Shown here: positions 1 to 12,256 of the stretch, in pieces
How positions within the stretch are numbered: the stretch's first letter is position 1
Layout: the number at the start of each line of letters is the position of its first letter
Origin: Anodontia alba
Lineage: Eukaryota > Mollusca > Bivalvia > Lucinida > Lucinidae
NCBI GenBank assembly: GCA_964016985.1
Contig: OZ024826.1
Coordinates: 1,789,552 to 1,853,551 of the forward strand
Length of the DNA stretch: 64,000 nucleotides
Direction of reading: 5' to 3'
Notes under the pieces: model-generated
The model's database searches: none
What the model saw: only the letters and a program-made list of their open reading frames with translations
What the model was told of the DNA's origin: nothing
Translations under genes and position numbers: made by a program

Positions 1-160
1 CAAGCAAGACAGCTCTGTCAAAATTGGGTTTGCTTCCTTTCTGAAAAGGAGCCTAGTATAAAAGGACTTGGAAGCAAATGCTTTCCTTTTAGAGTAGACA
101 CTTTTATAGAAAGGACTTGATGTGCAGGACACTAATCAGGAAGTCATATTAGTTGTCCTA
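1..160. repeat. Dispersed bivalve repeat fragment (CTTTCCTTTTAGAGTAGAC family)
   Basis: The same phrase pattern (tcaaaattg..., ctttccttttagagtagac, cttttcagaaagggga, tgtgcagga) returns at 22180-22240, 28240-28530, 37945-38100, 53660-53740, 54010-54130 and 54700-54830. No coding content is seen. The stretch 161-497 holds nothing I recognise. Confidence 0.6.
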
Positions 161-497
161 CTTGTTAACACTTATCTCAAGATGTCACGCACACTTCTAA
201 TTTTCAGCTAATTAGGTTACTCAGATTTTTTATATAAATCTACATAGTGATTGACTAACAGTACAGATTGAGATCAGTTTCCTTCTTCACAAACCAACTA
301 ATCTGTATCTTAACTGTTAGCAGAGGCAGGGCATATCCGGGTCCGGCAGGACAAGCCTTAAAAATGGTGGAAAATCTACAATCCGGTTAAAAAATGTACT
401 ATGACGTTACGTTATAGACCTTTATCCCTATATAAATGGAAAAAAAGGAAGCGCATTTGAGCCGAACGTAAGAAAACATACCTACAAACATGTGTGC

Positions 498-776
498 CAT
501 CACAAAAACATGCCTATATCATTTTGACCCCCTTAAACCCCACTTTTATATAGTAAAACTGGGGTTTACAGGGGTATGCATTATTTTTCCTATTTCTGCT
601 CAAAAACATAGATTGTGGGTACTCGTTAGAACCGCCTCGTCGAGGTGGTTCTAACGAGTACCCACAATCTATATTGAGCAAAAAATATGAAAAATATCAG
701 AATTTTTTTTCTGGAAATTTTCTTTTTTTCGGTCGTAAAATTTTCAGTACATTTGAATAGGCGTGTTTTCGTAATG
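498..776. mobile_element. PAL palindromic element, copy 1
   Basis: Reference description of the family. The ends are inverted (about CATCACGAAAACATGCCTAT at one end and its complement at the other). Half A continues with a TTTTGACCCCC...AAACCCCACTTTTATATAG segment. Half B has ATCTGAAAATTTTC and GGTGGTAAAATTTTC. Between them is a core hairpin of two ~45-nt arms: ACATAGATTGTGGGTACTCG, TTAGAACCGCCTC and the reverse complement. Length is about 280 bp. No coding capacity, so it is non-autonomous. No constant target-site duplication is evident. Confidence 0.85.
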
Positions 777-777
777 C

Positions 778-960
778 CAAGTGAAGATTCAGATCAGCTT
801 GCGCATTCGCGGTCTGGTCAGAATCTTTATTAGGCATATTTTGAATAGCCAAGGATGCAAAATTTCTTCATACGGACAACGCAGACTCTGATCATACTGC
901 AAGGATGTGCAGGTTACTTAGTTTTGTTACACGTCAGAGGGTACTTTTTCTAACGTTGCG
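778..960. repeat. GC-core hairpin repeat (AGATCAGCCTGCGCATTCGC family)
   Basis: GAAGATTCAGATCAGCTTGC followed by GCATTCGCGGTCTGGTCAGAA forms an imperfect hairpin. The same core returns at 2815, 12257, 13690, 17450, 21520, 41440, 43425, 51450, 57755 and 61975. This is a dispersed short interspersed palindrome, non-coding. Confidence 0.65.
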
Positions 961-1137
961 GCTCACATGCCTACGTATGAAATATTGCTGTAAGTCAAGT
1001 CCTTTCTGCTGCATAAAAATGGACAAAGTAAAGAACATATGGTTATTAAAACCACGAAATGGATTTGTGTGATACAAAATACCTATCAAAAGCACAAATT
1101 TAAAATCACCAACTTGAAGATAAGGGAAAAAATCCTG

Positions 1138-1382
1138 AGCCCAGTTGTTCAAAGCTAACGATGTCGTTAGTTAATGATTCGTTAAAATTTATATCGAGTG
1201 ATACGCAAATATGCTGAAATTTTTTGCTGAAAAAAATGTGAGTAGCTTTTGCATTGCAAAAGCTACTCACATTTTTTCAGCAAAAATATCAGAATATTGT
1301 ATATTGAATCCCCTAAAACAGTTAACGAAATGACCCTTAACGAGTTCGTTAAGCTAACGACGCTTTGAACAGCTTGGCCCTG
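1138..1382. mobile_element. Foldback MITE (GTTCAAAGCTAACG termini)
   Basis: The termini CCCAGTTGTTCAAAGCTAACG and CGTTAGCTTAACGA... to TTTGAACAGC are inverted. The centre is a hairpin of AAAAATGTGAGTAGCTTTTGC and GCAAAAGCTACTCACATTTTT. Further copies lie at 20018 (split by a SINE), 39363 and 39652. No ORF. Confidence 0.75.
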
Positions 1383-1439
1383 AATTCCGAGACTCAGATG
1401 TGTCGCCTGCTTAAAGCACTAACCATTTGATATGAAAAT

Positions 1440-2350
1440 AGAAAAAAAAAAAAACACTATATATATCCTAATAATTGCTTTATCACTGAAGGAGACGCCT
1501 CACTGTTTTTTCTAAACGTTATTAATCTAGTAAATAAAGGGCTATAACTCGACCGAAGTACGAGTATTTTGGATGATTACCAAAATACCAAAATCAAACC
1601 TGATCTTTATACTATATTGATATACTATTCTGCAAACTCCGAATGAAATAAATGCATCCCTTCAAAAGTTATTGAGGGGAAGCAATACTTTTACCTTTTA
1701 TTTTACCCTAACAACAAAATATAAGTAAAGAAAGGGCCATAACTTTGCCAAAACTTTGTAGATGATTTTCAATATCAAACTTGACCTGCACTTTACAATG
1801 ATATATCCTTCTGCAAACTTCCAATGAAATCAATTCATCCCTGCAAAAGTTATAGAGCGGAAACAAATATCAATACAACAACAAAAACTAAGTCAAAAAA
1901 GACCATAACTGCCAAAATTTTGCGGATGATCACAAATTTCAAACCTGACCTGTATTTTACAATGATATATCCTTCTGCAAAAATTAATCCATCTCTGCAA
2001 AAGTTGGTGAGAAACCAATATCAACACACCAACAAAAACTAAGTCGAAAATGGGCCATAACTCAGCCAAAATTTGGCGGGTGCTTACCAATATCAAACTT
2101 GACCTGTATTTTACAGTGATGTAAAGTTCTGCAAAATTTGAATGAAATCAAAGGATCCCTTCAAAAGTTACAGAGCGGAAACGAACAACAAAAACTTAGT
2201 CAAAAAGGGGCCATAACTCATTCAAAATTTGATGAATGATTACCAATATCGAATCTGACCTGATTTTTTTTATAATTATATAAAAATCCGCAAAGTTTGA
2301 ATGACATCAAATGTATTCCTTCAAACATTATTTAGCGGAAACGAAACTTG
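1440..2350. repeat. Tandem repeat, ~150-170-bp unit (GGGCCATAACTC family)
   Basis: About five diverged units share AAAAACTAAGTCAAAAAGGGCC-ATAACT, AATATCAAACTTGACCTGTA, TTTTACAATGATATATCCTT and AAAAGTTATAGAGCGGAAACG. It ends in a CG-rich GACGTCGACGCCGACGAC tract (2350-2415). This is a very common molluscan intergenic repeat. Short ORFs across it are periodicity artefacts. Confidence 0.7.
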
Positions 2351-2464
2351 TGACGTCGACGCCGACGACGACGCCTATGTCGCCACCAACAACGACGACG
2401 CGGACGGACAACATGATCCTTATGTGTCTGTCATGCTACGCAGGTGACAAAAAAAATATCGAAA

Positions 2465-2742
2465 CATCACGAAAACACGCCTATATAATTTTGACCCCCT
2501 CAAACCCCACTTTTATATAGTAAAACTGGGGTTTACAGGGGTATATATTATTTTTCTTATTTCTGCTCGAAAACATAGATTGTGGGTACTCGTTAGAACC
2601 GCCTCGTCGAGGCGGTTCTAACAAATAACCACAATCTATGTTTTAAGCAGAAATAGGATAAATATCAGAGTTTTTCATTTGAAAATTTTCAGTTTTTGGA
2701 GATGAAATTTTCTATATATTGTATAGGCGTGTTTTCGTAATG
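2465..2742. mobile_element. PAL element, copy 2
   Basis: Full length with both termini. The core arms differ at one end (AACAAATAACC in place of AACGAGTACCC). Confidence 0.85.
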
Positions 2743-2814
2743 CCTCGAAATTATGCCTAATACGTGTATTGTAAATGAGCCGCAATGTTAGAAAACGTAC
2801 CTTCAGACATTTAT

Positions 2815-2985
2815 GCACAGTGAAGATTCCGATCAGCCTGCGCATTCGCGCAGTCTTATCAGACTCTATATTGGGTATATTTTGGATAGCCAGGAATGCA
2901 GATTCTGATAAGCATGTGCGGATGCGCAGGGTGATTTGAATCGACGTTGGGCGCACATGTCAGAAGGTGCGTTTTCTCACATTCC
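2815..2985. repeat. GC-core hairpin repeat
   Basis: GTGAAGATTCCGATCAGCCTGC to CGCGCAGTCTTATCAGACTC, then a degenerate second half ending in CGTTTTCTCACATTCCGG. Non-coding. Confidence 0.6.
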
Positions 2986-3143
2986 GGCCCTTTTTATAGG
3001 GTAACATGAGGATGTTCATCATATATGCTTTTATCGTACATTCAATAGTCACCCTGCGAAAATCAAGAAAAACATAGTGCCTTCCGCGCAGTCTGATCGG
3101 AGCCGTCCTAATTCGTCATATATATTTACAATACCTACCCATT

Positions 3144-3396
3144 CAATACAAAAACATGCCTATTCAAATATATTGAAAATTTCACCAAAAAATCTGAAAA
3201 TTTTCATATTTCTGCTCATAACATAGATTGTGGGTACTTGTTAGAACCGCCTCGCCGAGGCGGTTCTGACGAGTACCCACAATCTATGTTTTTGAGCAGA
3301 AATAAAAAAAATTGTGTCTCCCCTTGAAAATCCCAGTTTTACTATATAAAAGTGGGGTTTAAGGAGGTAAAATTATATAGGTATGTTTTCGCGATG
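3144..3396. mobile_element. PAL element, copy 3
   Basis: Inverted orientation relative to copy 1 (half B first). The 5' terminus is degenerate (CAATACAAAAACATGCC); the 3' terminus is GTTTTCGCGATG. Confidence 0.82.
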
Positions 3397-3500
3397 CTAC
3401 AAGTGGGAAATCCTGGTCAAACTTCACAAATGCACAGATGATCAGGATCTTCGTTGTCCGTTAATGCGATATGACTTTTTTCTCGTCGTGTAGTATATTT

Positions 3501-3652
3501 GCCAGATAAATACATGTAATTAATTCCATTTAGTAGTAGGAAATTGTAATACCCATTCTCTCTATTTACAAGCACATGCCAGACAAATACATGTAATTAA
3601 GTCCATTTAGTAGTAGGAAATTGTAATACCCATTCTCTCTATCTACAAGCAT
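3501..3652. repeat. Two-copy 77-bp tandem duplication
   Basis: GCCAGATAAATACATGTAAT at 3501 recurs at 3578 as GCCAGACAAATACATGTAAT, and the following ~55 nt match almost fully. This is a recent local duplication. No gene is seen in 3397-4150. Confidence 0.8.
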
Positions 3653-4153
3653 ATGCACGTCACGAAAATTGTTAAAAGACGCCTTTATCTGGAAAATAAA
3701 AATTAAAAAAAAACAAAACAAAAAAACCCCACTAAAATGACATTAGATACTCAACCTTTCTGAAAGCTGTATTTTACAAGCATTACCTTTTACAAAAATT
3801 TTGGTCTACGCTTACATGTAGCACACAATGTGTGCTAAGCGTTGGACTACGCTTAGCAGACCATTAAGCGTAGATCAAGCTTGTGGAAGCTAATACTTGG
3901 TTATAAATAACGTTGAGCAGTCTATGGTAAAAACGTATTGTATCAGTCCATGACTTCAAGCTCATAAAGTGCTTCCGGAGCAATATCAACTCCTAAAATT
4001 GTATTCGCCACTTAAACCTATGACCTCAGTACGTGAAGTGAGCAGTAGTCAGTACTGCTAGCAGTACGGACAGTATACGGCTGGCTGTCTTGTGCTACTA
4101 TTGCTAACTTCACATACTCGTACATTACCAAAACAGATATTGCTTTTTTTTTA

Positions 4154-4255
4154 CTCAGCAGGCTTAGTCCTCTAAGCGGTTAACCAGTACATTACGAAAA
4201 CATACGTATTCAAACATACAGATTATATTTTTCATATTTCTGCACAAAACATAGA
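4154..4255. mobile_element. SINE tail fragment joined to a truncated PAL end (copy 4)
   Basis: 4154-4189 is the 3' part of the tRNA-SINE (GGCTTAGTCCTCTAAGCGG, TTAACCAGT). It abuts PAL terminus CATTACGAAAACATACG at 4190. The PAL sequence stops inside its core (ACATAGACC) at about 4255, where the tandem array begins. Confidence 0.65.
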
Positions 4256-6340
4256 CCGGGGTGACCTTGGTGTCAAGGTCACGGACTTAGAATTTTCATA
4301 AAAAAGTCGAAGTTTTTTGTGTTTACATAGCTACATCATCAAGACCCTTGAGGAATTTCATTTATATTTGACATGCTGGTAGATATCAGCCAAGCGTCTT
4401 ATTCAGCATGATCCCCACCACGGGTGTGACTGAGGTCAAGGTCACGAACTTAGAATTTTCATATAAAAGTAAAAAATTTTGCGTTTAAGTTTATATAGAT
4501 GTATCATCAAGACCTTTTGTTAAATTTCATTATCCCCTAACTGAAAGTTTGAGTGGATATAGCTATCAGAAAGGAATCTGTTCGTCTGTCCGTCCATCCG
4601 TTGAAGCATTATTCGTTCGTTCGTCTTTCAGTCACAGGGTCAAAGTTTTTTGCGTTAAAGTTTATAAGACCTCATATTTTGAAGACCCTTTGATGGATTT
4701 CATTCATATTTAGCATGATGGTAGATATAGGTCCAAAGTTTTTATCAGCACCATCCCCACCCCGGGAGTGACCTTGGGGTCACGGTCACGGACTTAGAAT
4801 TTTCGTAAAAAAAGTCAAAGTTTTTTGTGTTTAAGTTTATATAGCTATATCATTAAGACCCTTGAGGAAATTCATTTATATTTGACATGTTGGTAAATAT
4901 TGGCCTAGCCTCTTACTCAGCATGATCCCATCCCCACCTCGGGTGTGACCGAGGTCAAGGTCACAAACTTAGAATTTTTCATATAAAAGTAAAAATTTTT
5001 GCGTTTAAGTTTATATAGCCACATATCATCAAGAACTTTTGTTAAATTTCATTATCCCCTAACTGAAAGTTTGAGCGGATATAGCTATCAGCAAGGAATC
5101 TGTTAGTCTGTCCGTCCATTTGTTGAAGCATTATTCGTTCATACTTTATTTTTGTCTTAGGGTTAAAGTTTTTATGTTAAAGTTTATAAGATCTTATATT
5201 ATGAAGACCCTTTGATGGATTTCATTCTTATTTGGCATGATGGTAGATACAGGGCTTAAGTTTTTATCAGCACCGACCCTGTCCAGGGGGGATAACCTTG
5301 GGGTCAAGATCACAGACTTTTCATAAATAAGTCAAAATTTTTGTGTTTATGTTTATATAGCTAGACCATTAAGACCCTTTGAGAAATTTCATTTATATTT
5401 TACATGTTGGTAGATATAGGCCTAGAGTTTTACTCAGCACCATCCCCATCCCGGGGTATGACCTTGAGGTCAAGGTCAGAGACTTAGAAATTTCATATAA
5501 AAGTAAAAACAAATGCATCTAAGTTTATATAGCTATACCATCAAGACCTTTTGTTGAATTTCGTAATCCTCCTACCGAGAGGTTTAGGGGATATAGCTAT
5601 CAGCATGGAATCCATCCATCCATCTGTCTGTCCATAAACGCATTATTGTGTACCCCATAACTCCTAACTACTCTTTTAGCTATTTTCAGGAAATTGTCAG
5701 GTTGTAGAGGGCATTTGGTAGGGGTGTCAGGTACAAGAAAGACAACTCAGTTTCTAACTGACTCGGTCCATGAGTTATCTCCCCTTGTCTCCAGAATTGT
5801 AAAAAAATTGTGCGAACCATAGCTTTAAAACACGTTAAGATATTTTCATGATACATGTACGAGCGTACTTCACCAGTATGTAGAGGACATTGAGTAGGCA
5901 TATCACATTCAAGAAAGACACTCTGACTCCATTCTGCAGTTTCCTCCCTTGGTTAATTAAATCTTTTGCGGGCATTAACTCTAAAAAATGTTTAAGATAT
6001 TTTTGTGATACTTTACCGATATGTAGAGGGCATTAAGTAGGCAGGTCACCTTAAAATTTTCATGAAAATTTATATAGCTATATTATGAAGACCCTTTTGT
6101 TGGTTTCATTAATATTAAGCATGATGGTATATATAGGTCTAAAGTTTTTCTCGGCACCATCCCCAAGCTGGGGCATGGCTTTTAAGTCAGTGTCTCAGAA
6201 TTTTCATACAAATGTCATTTTTGCTTATATTATAAAGACTGATTGATTTCACTGGTCTATGGTGATAGTTATAGGGCTAAAGTTTTATTTAGCTCAATCC
6301 CTTCACCTGTGCCTGACCTTTGAGGTCAAGGGCTTCATAT
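4256..6340. repeat. Higher-order tandem array, ~510-bp unit with ~165-bp subunits
   Basis: Units begin near 4258, 4768 and 5290 and decay to about 6340. Each has GTGACCTTGGGGTCAAGGTCACGG, then ACTTAGAATTTTCATATAAAAG, TTTATATAGCTATATCATCAAGACCC, and a GATATAGCTATCAGCAAGGAATC block followed by CTGTCCGTCCATC. Non-coding. It is rich in TCAAGGTCA and TGACCTTGA motifs. Confidence 0.7.
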
Positions 6341-6429
6341 TATGTGTGATTGAATTTTTCCAATGTTATAACATATAGCATACAACTGCCATCTCCAGGG
6401 TCAAAGCTACATACTTTGTGCTCTTTAAA

Positions 6430-6831
6430 AAGTGGCGGTAGCGCTGGTCGGGCGTATTCGTGCCCCACTGGGCACTTTGTCTATTTATTTATTTATTTTT
6501 TTTTACTCGGCAGGCTTAGTCCTCTAAGCGGTTAACCAGTAGGTTTTTTTTTTGTCCGCCCACCTCCGGCATTGCAGCCTCCGATGAAGGTTACTTTAGA
6601 CCAAAAGGGATATATCGATTTCCTCCGATAAAAGATACAGGAGCAGCTGTGAACACAAGTCGAAAGAGGGCACTAACGCACACACAAGTACGAACAGGTG
6701 TGTGTGTGTGTTGGGGGGGGGGGGAGGGGGGATGTGGGGGGGTGGGGGGTGGCGACTAGACCCCTACAAAATGAAAAAAATATACTTCCTTCAATATTGT
6801 TTGTTTTTGTTTTGTTTTTTTTTATGCGCTG

Positions 6832-6863
<32 letters not shown>

Positions 6864-6870
6864 CTATATG
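6430..6870. repeat. SINE tail fragment followed by G-rich and T-rich low complexity
   Basis: 6500-6542 repeats the SINE tail (GGCAGGCTTAGTCCTCTAAGC). 6700-6760 is G-rich (GTGTGTGTTGGGGGG...), and 6830-6863 is a T run. ORFs here are low-complexity artefacts. Confidence 0.7.
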
Positions 6871-7009
6871 CATATTACGCAGTTAGTAATGAAATATACC
6901 AGAATTGCATTTTCTTCTTCCTTAACAGACTGAGACAACATAAACCTTCTTCGGATATAAACTATACTTTTAGGAATGTCTGATAACAAATAACATTTTT
7001 TTTATTAAT

Positions 7010-7575
7010 TCAACCTTTACCACTCTCTGGGCAACTTCAAGAAGACGACAAATTGACGAATTTTTTATTATCAAGAAAACAAAATTTCACATTTCATTCA
7101 TGCATATTGTCTCCATTGGAGACAATTTGCAAGAACTATCAAAAGCTGTTTTCTCGGAAAATTAAGAACAAACAGTTTCAAAATGACGACTGCTGAAAGT
7201 GTGTCCAAAGTGCTAAGCGTTGAATAATTTTACCGTTTTTTGTTCGTTTTTATTCATAAGGCGTTGTTGTCCCATGGATATTTAATCTCTCAACAAGGAA
7301 GACATTAAATAAAAGCATATATATTTATTTATCAAACTCAGACACTGATAGTGGAAGTGAGGATGTACATTGTAGCATATTAAATTTTACTCCTTTACAG
7401 GTAAATTCAGCAGACGACAATTCTTCCCAAAATATAGGCATTGACTTTTCATTTGAATTTTCTCCTCAGGCGACAATTTGTAGGAAATGTCAAAGCCTTC
7501 TTTCTGGGAAAAATAATAATCAATATTCAGACTGTCGTTTGCTGAATATTTAACCCAGCATGTTCAGCGTTAATA
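7010..7575. repeat. Two foldback repeats (CAGCAGACGACAATT family)
   Basis: 7016-7230 and 7395-7570 each pair a GACGACAATT...AAAT(T/G)TC arm with a reverse-complement arm ending ...CGACGACTGCTGAA, around ATTGTCTCCATTGGAGACAAT. Relatives lie at 37110, 39940, 53010, 56220, 58930, 60120 and 63250. Confidence 0.6.
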
Positions 7576-7640
7576 GTTTATATATACAGCTGATGTATCC
7601 ACTGCTCTGGTTTATATATATTTACATGCAAACTTTTGAC

Positions 7641-7919
7641 AATTACGAAAACATGCCTATTCAAATATACTGAAGATTTTACCACCAAAAAATGAAAATT
7701 TTCAGATAAAAAATTCTGATATTTTTCCTATTTCTGCTCAAAACATAGATTGTGGGTACTCGTTAGAACCGCCTCGGCGAGGTGGTTCTAACGAGTACCC
7801 ACAATCTATGTTTTCGAGCAAAAATAAGGAAAATAATGTTTACCCCTGTAAACCCCAGTTTTACTATATACAAGTAGGGTTTAAGGGGGTCAAAATTATA
7901 TAGGCATGTTTTCGTGATG
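7641..7919. mobile_element. PAL element, copy 5
   Basis: Half B first; full length, ends GTTTTCGTGATG. Core arms are nearly perfect. Confidence 0.85.
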
Positions 7920-8154
7920 GTTAATTAGACAAATAGACAAATTGGATTATTGACTATAACCTTCATTTACATTTATTTATTTCTGATGACTATGTAAGTT
8001 GTTATGTTTCTTATTTCTGCACTAGATTTTTTCCGAAAACGTGAAAAACATTAGCCATAAAATGCAATACTAAATTATAAGGAATAATTGTAGGTTTTGA
8101 TGTATTACGTTGACAAGACTTAGTGTGTGTACGAGTAATGTACACTCCGACGTT

Positions 8155-8458
8155 GCCGGCCTCGGTGGCTCAGCTGGATGCGCCGTCCGACTAGAGACCA
8201 GGAGGTCGCGGGTTCAACCACCGCCGAGGTCGGCAACATTTTTTCGTGGAGATTGATCATGAAATATTCTCTACGGTCATTCTCTTCCTTCCGCTGATTC
8301 AAGAAGGGCAGTTGTCAGTTTCTGGCGAAAGAATGTGCTCAATACTGGTAAACCGCTTAGAGGACTAAGTCTGCCCAGTAAACGTATGGTGAGTAAACTG
8401 ACCACGCTCGATATGACCCCATTGGGTTGACTGGGCCGTAAACCTCAACACAAACGAA
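8155..8458 (+). mobile_element. tRNA-derived SINE with 13-bp target-site duplication
   Basis: The head GCCGGCCTCGGTGGCTCAGC resembles a tRNA 5' end with an A box; GGTTCAACC is the B box. The body (GATTGATCATGAAATATTC, CTTCCGCTGATTCAAGAAGG) and tail (TTGACTGGGCCGTAAA, CAACACAAAC) are shared by all copies. It is flanked by ACACTCCGACGTT at 8142-8154 and 8459-8471. Non-autonomous; it would need LINE machinery. Confidence 0.9.
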
Positions 8459-8708
8459 ACACTCCGACGTTCCTTGACAACACTTGTAATGAAAACTTAG
8501 ATATAATGAGTTATACTTTATTCCGCGAATCTAGCTATTTGGCATTTGGTTTTTAAAACCAACTGATTTTAATTATTAATTTCCGCTATTTTGATGTTTG
8601 CTTCTAAACTAGTTTGTAGTTTGGTTATCATATCAACCGTCGTATTGCTTAAATCGATATCAGAGGAGATGATTAAAGAAATGTTCTTACTTTCATTTTA
8701 TTTTAATG

Positions 8709-8987
8709 CATTACGAAAACATGCCTATTTAAATATACTGAAAATTTTACCACCAAAAAATAATAATTTTTCGATAAAAAATTCTGATGTTTTTCATGTT
8801 TCTGCTCAAAACATAGATTGTGGGTACTCGTTAGAACCGCCTCGGCGAGGCTGTTCTAACGAGTACCCACCATCTATGTTTTCGAGCAAAAATAAGGAAA
8901 ATAATATATACCCCTGTAAACCCCAGTTTTGCTATAAAAAAGTGGGCTTTAAGGGGGTCAAAATTATATAGGCATGTTTTCGTGATG
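8709..8987. mobile_element. PAL element, copy 6
   Basis: Full length, half B first. The core loop is GGCGAGG, with one arm substitution (CTGTTCTAA). Confidence 0.85.
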
Positions 8988-9004
8988 GAATGGGAAGAAA
9001 TATA

Positions 9005-9350
9005 CAGATAACCCTCTTTATAGCGACATTCGATACAACGATTAAAATTTGTTATAATGACAATTTTACTGTCACAAAACCGTCGCTTAAGATCTAACAA
9101 TTAGTATAAATCATGCAAGAATATTGAATTTAGTACTTTAAGGTAATATATATTTTGGATATTTTTAGAATCGCCTCAGCGAGGCGATTCTAACAAATAC
9201 CAAAACATATGTTCTATGAAGAAATATAAGAACAAAACACTGCCTTTCTTGTATATCATTTTGTCCATTAAGGAGTCTTTACAACAGCAAATTCATTATA
9301 ATAGCAACATCTTTGGAAACAAATTCTGTCGTTGTAACGAGGGTTCACTG
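9005..9350. mobile_element. pogo/Tigger-like MITE with TA target duplication
   Basis: TIRs CAGATAACCCTCTTTATAGC and CAGTGAACCCTCGTTACAAC (inverted) are flanked by TA at 9003-9004 and 9351-9352. The centre (9160-9200) has hairpin TTAGAATCGCCTC-AGC-GAGGCGATTCTAA, a C:G to T:A variant of the PAL core. No transposase. Confidence 0.8.
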
Positions 9351-9370
9351 TAGTAGAAAACCTTTAATTA

Positions 9371-9677
9371 TTTGTTTGTGTTGAGGTTTTACGGCCCAGT
9401 CAACCCAATGGGGTCATGTCGAGCGCGGTCAGTTTACCTAACCACACATTTACTGGTCAGGCTTAGTCCTCTAAGCGGTTAACCAGTATTGTGCACATTC
9501 TTTCGCCAGAAACTGACAACTGCCCTTCTTGAATCAGCGGAAGGGAGAGAATGACTGTGGAAAATATTTCATGATCAATCTCCACGAAAGACTGTTGCCG
9601 ACCTCGACGGGGGTTGAACCCGTGACCTCCTGGTCTCCAGTCGGACGGCGCATCCAACTGAGCCACCGAGGCCGGCG
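9371..9677 (-). mobile_element. tRNA-derived SINE, full length, with TSD
   Basis: Minus-strand copy of the 8155 SINE, including A and B boxes and the GGCCTCGGTGGCTCA head. It is flanked by AACCTTTAATTA at 9359-9370 and 9678-9689, an exact 12-bp duplication typical of target-primed insertion. A short ORF across it is not a gene. Confidence 0.9.
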
Positions 9678-9861
9678 AACCTTTAATTAATACGATCAGA
9701 TAATTTTCCTTCGGTTCTTGGTAATATAGCCCGAAAGATACTCGGAGTAAACTACTCAAGCTGTGCAGGTTCGCAGGCTTATGTGACTTTTCGCTGGATA
9801 CACGTCGAAGTTACATATGTTCAAATTACTATTCTTTTTTTTTTATTTCTCACAGATATAA

Positions 9862-10252
9862 CATCACGAAAACACGCCTATATATAATTTTGACCCCCTT
9901 AAACCTCACTTTTATATAGTAAAACAGGGGTTTACAGGGGTATACATTATTTTTATTATTTCGCTCAAAAACATAGATTGTGAGTACTCGTTAAAACTGC
10001 CTGGCCGAGGCGGTTCTAACGAGTACCCACAATCTTTGTTTTGAGCCGAGGTGGTTCTAACGAGTACCCACAATCTAAAACATAGATTGTGGGTACTCGT
10101 TAGAACCGCCTGGCCGAGGCGGTTCTAACGAGTACCCACAATCTATGTTTTGAGAAAAAATATGAAAAATATCAGAATATTTTATCTGAAATTTTTCCTT
10201 TTTTTGGTCGTAAAATTTGTCAATATATTTGAATAGGCATGTTTTCGTAATG
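9862..10252. mobile_element. PAL element, copy 7, with rearranged multi-arm core
   Basis: Termini as in copy 1, but the core has five arms in the order left-right-right-left-right (about 9970-10146) rather than two. The element is therefore ~390 bp. The extra arms are near-identical to the canonical ones. Confidence 0.82.
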
Positions 10253-10295
10253 AAATGGCTTAGGCGGAATGGATTTTACCGGGACTTAAATTTCC

Positions 10296-10652
<357 letters not shown>

Positions 10653-12250
10653 TCATGTTATTGTCAATCTCACGCAAGCATTTCAAACTGCTATTTCTAT
10701 GTGCACCTCTTATACCAAATTCCGCATGGATGGAGTTAACTAAAGTTATTACCAAACAAACAGTATGTACACGGATCGGATGCCATAGAACGGCGTCTAA
10801 TCAGGGTCTACATCCTTTGCATTTAATACAGAAATTGCTATAAAATATGGTAATACTTATATAACCTAACCAGACACCCCTTTTGTTGGAAGTGAACAGG
10901 TCCGAAGAATTAAGGTAGAAAAGTCCACTCGGCATAAATATATAGATTATACTATTCAAAGTTTAAAATTGCACCTCTCCCGAATACATTGGTATCGATT
11001 CTTATGGAAATTTTCTGTGTATAATGTATGTCCGCTATCCTGCATATCATGTATGTTGAAATTTGTATATGTGCTCATGGGCCATATGCTTATTGCATGA
11101 ATAAATAACTTACTTACTTACTTACATTTACCGTGACAATGTACCTCATCAACCATGAGATTCTATGTGAACAATGGATACCCTCACAACTGCATTTTAA
11201 AAGGGTCATCACCGACAGTTTTCTTAAGTTTACATTTTCACAAAAGACAGGCCCCGCTAGATTGAAAAGCAGCCTAACCTCTGCAGGGAAAAAGGGACTA
11301 CAAAAGACCGTAGTATTACTTCTGTGTTAATTCAAATGAAGCTACATACATGTATGCACTTTCGTAATCTGCGCAGTCGCAGTTCATCTAGTCCGAATAC
11401 AGTAGATACTATCACTACTGTCCTTTCGACATCCCTTGGCGTTTTATTTCAACTGAAAATATTTTGTTCTGTTTGAACATATCTGATCAGAAACCATTTG
11501 TCTCTTCTATTTCTGTGTTTTGTTCTCAAATATGTACCCTAAAATTAAATTTATGGCCCAAAATTGGTCTGACCTATGCAATTTCTATAGTAAAGTGTTT
11601 TTTATTTATTTATTTATTTAAAATATCTATCTATCTATTTATTTTAATTTTTGTCTAAGAAAATATTTTCTACTTTTCTTTGCTGAATTTGAATTATTGA
11701 TGTTTCACAACAATATTGTGAAAATTTCAGAAAAATCGAACATGCGGAACTTGTTGAAAATCTGCCTCCAAGTTATCTACCCAACAGATTTCTGCATAAT
11801 TTGCATTCAGTTTTACTATGGGTGAAAAGTGAATATAGTTGTTGTTGTTGTTGTTGTTATTGTTGATTTTTAAACCGATGACTAGAAAAAATCTTTTAAT
11901 GCTCAGGTAGTTACAACAATGGTTTGCATTAAATCATGACAAAAGTTTGCAAATTTTCTTCTTCTGTGTCAAGCGCCAAGCAAAACTCGACTTTTTGAAA
12001 GATGTAGAAAGCCCAATAAACAGAGAAAGTTATTCTATCTACCTTAAAATCAGTCATCTAAACTCCTTACCATACATATCTTCGTATTTGAAAATGTCCA
12101 TTTTTACTGGCAGATGACGTTTCTAAATTGTGACGCAATGACAGCCAGACAGGTTTTCTAAAATGTGACCAAATAGCAACTGTAAATCCGGATCAAGCGA
12201 CTTCTTTAAAGCAGTTTGATCTGGAATAAACTTGTTGTGCCGCATCATGC
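10653..12250. other. No gene recognised; presumed intron of the plus-strand gene
   Basis: It contains a small ACAGTGTAGACC-type hairpin relic (10740-10815), a CCGAAGAATTAAGGTAGAAAAG repeat (10860-10930, relative at 23040-23110), and GTT and TATT microsatellites (11838, 11605). No exon-like stretch was found. Confidence 0.5.
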
Positions 12251-12256
12251 ATAACT

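Noticed and set aside
8155..8240. A tRNA gene
   Set aside because: The A- and B-box-like head belongs to a SINE: it continues into a conserved body and the acceptor stem does not close.
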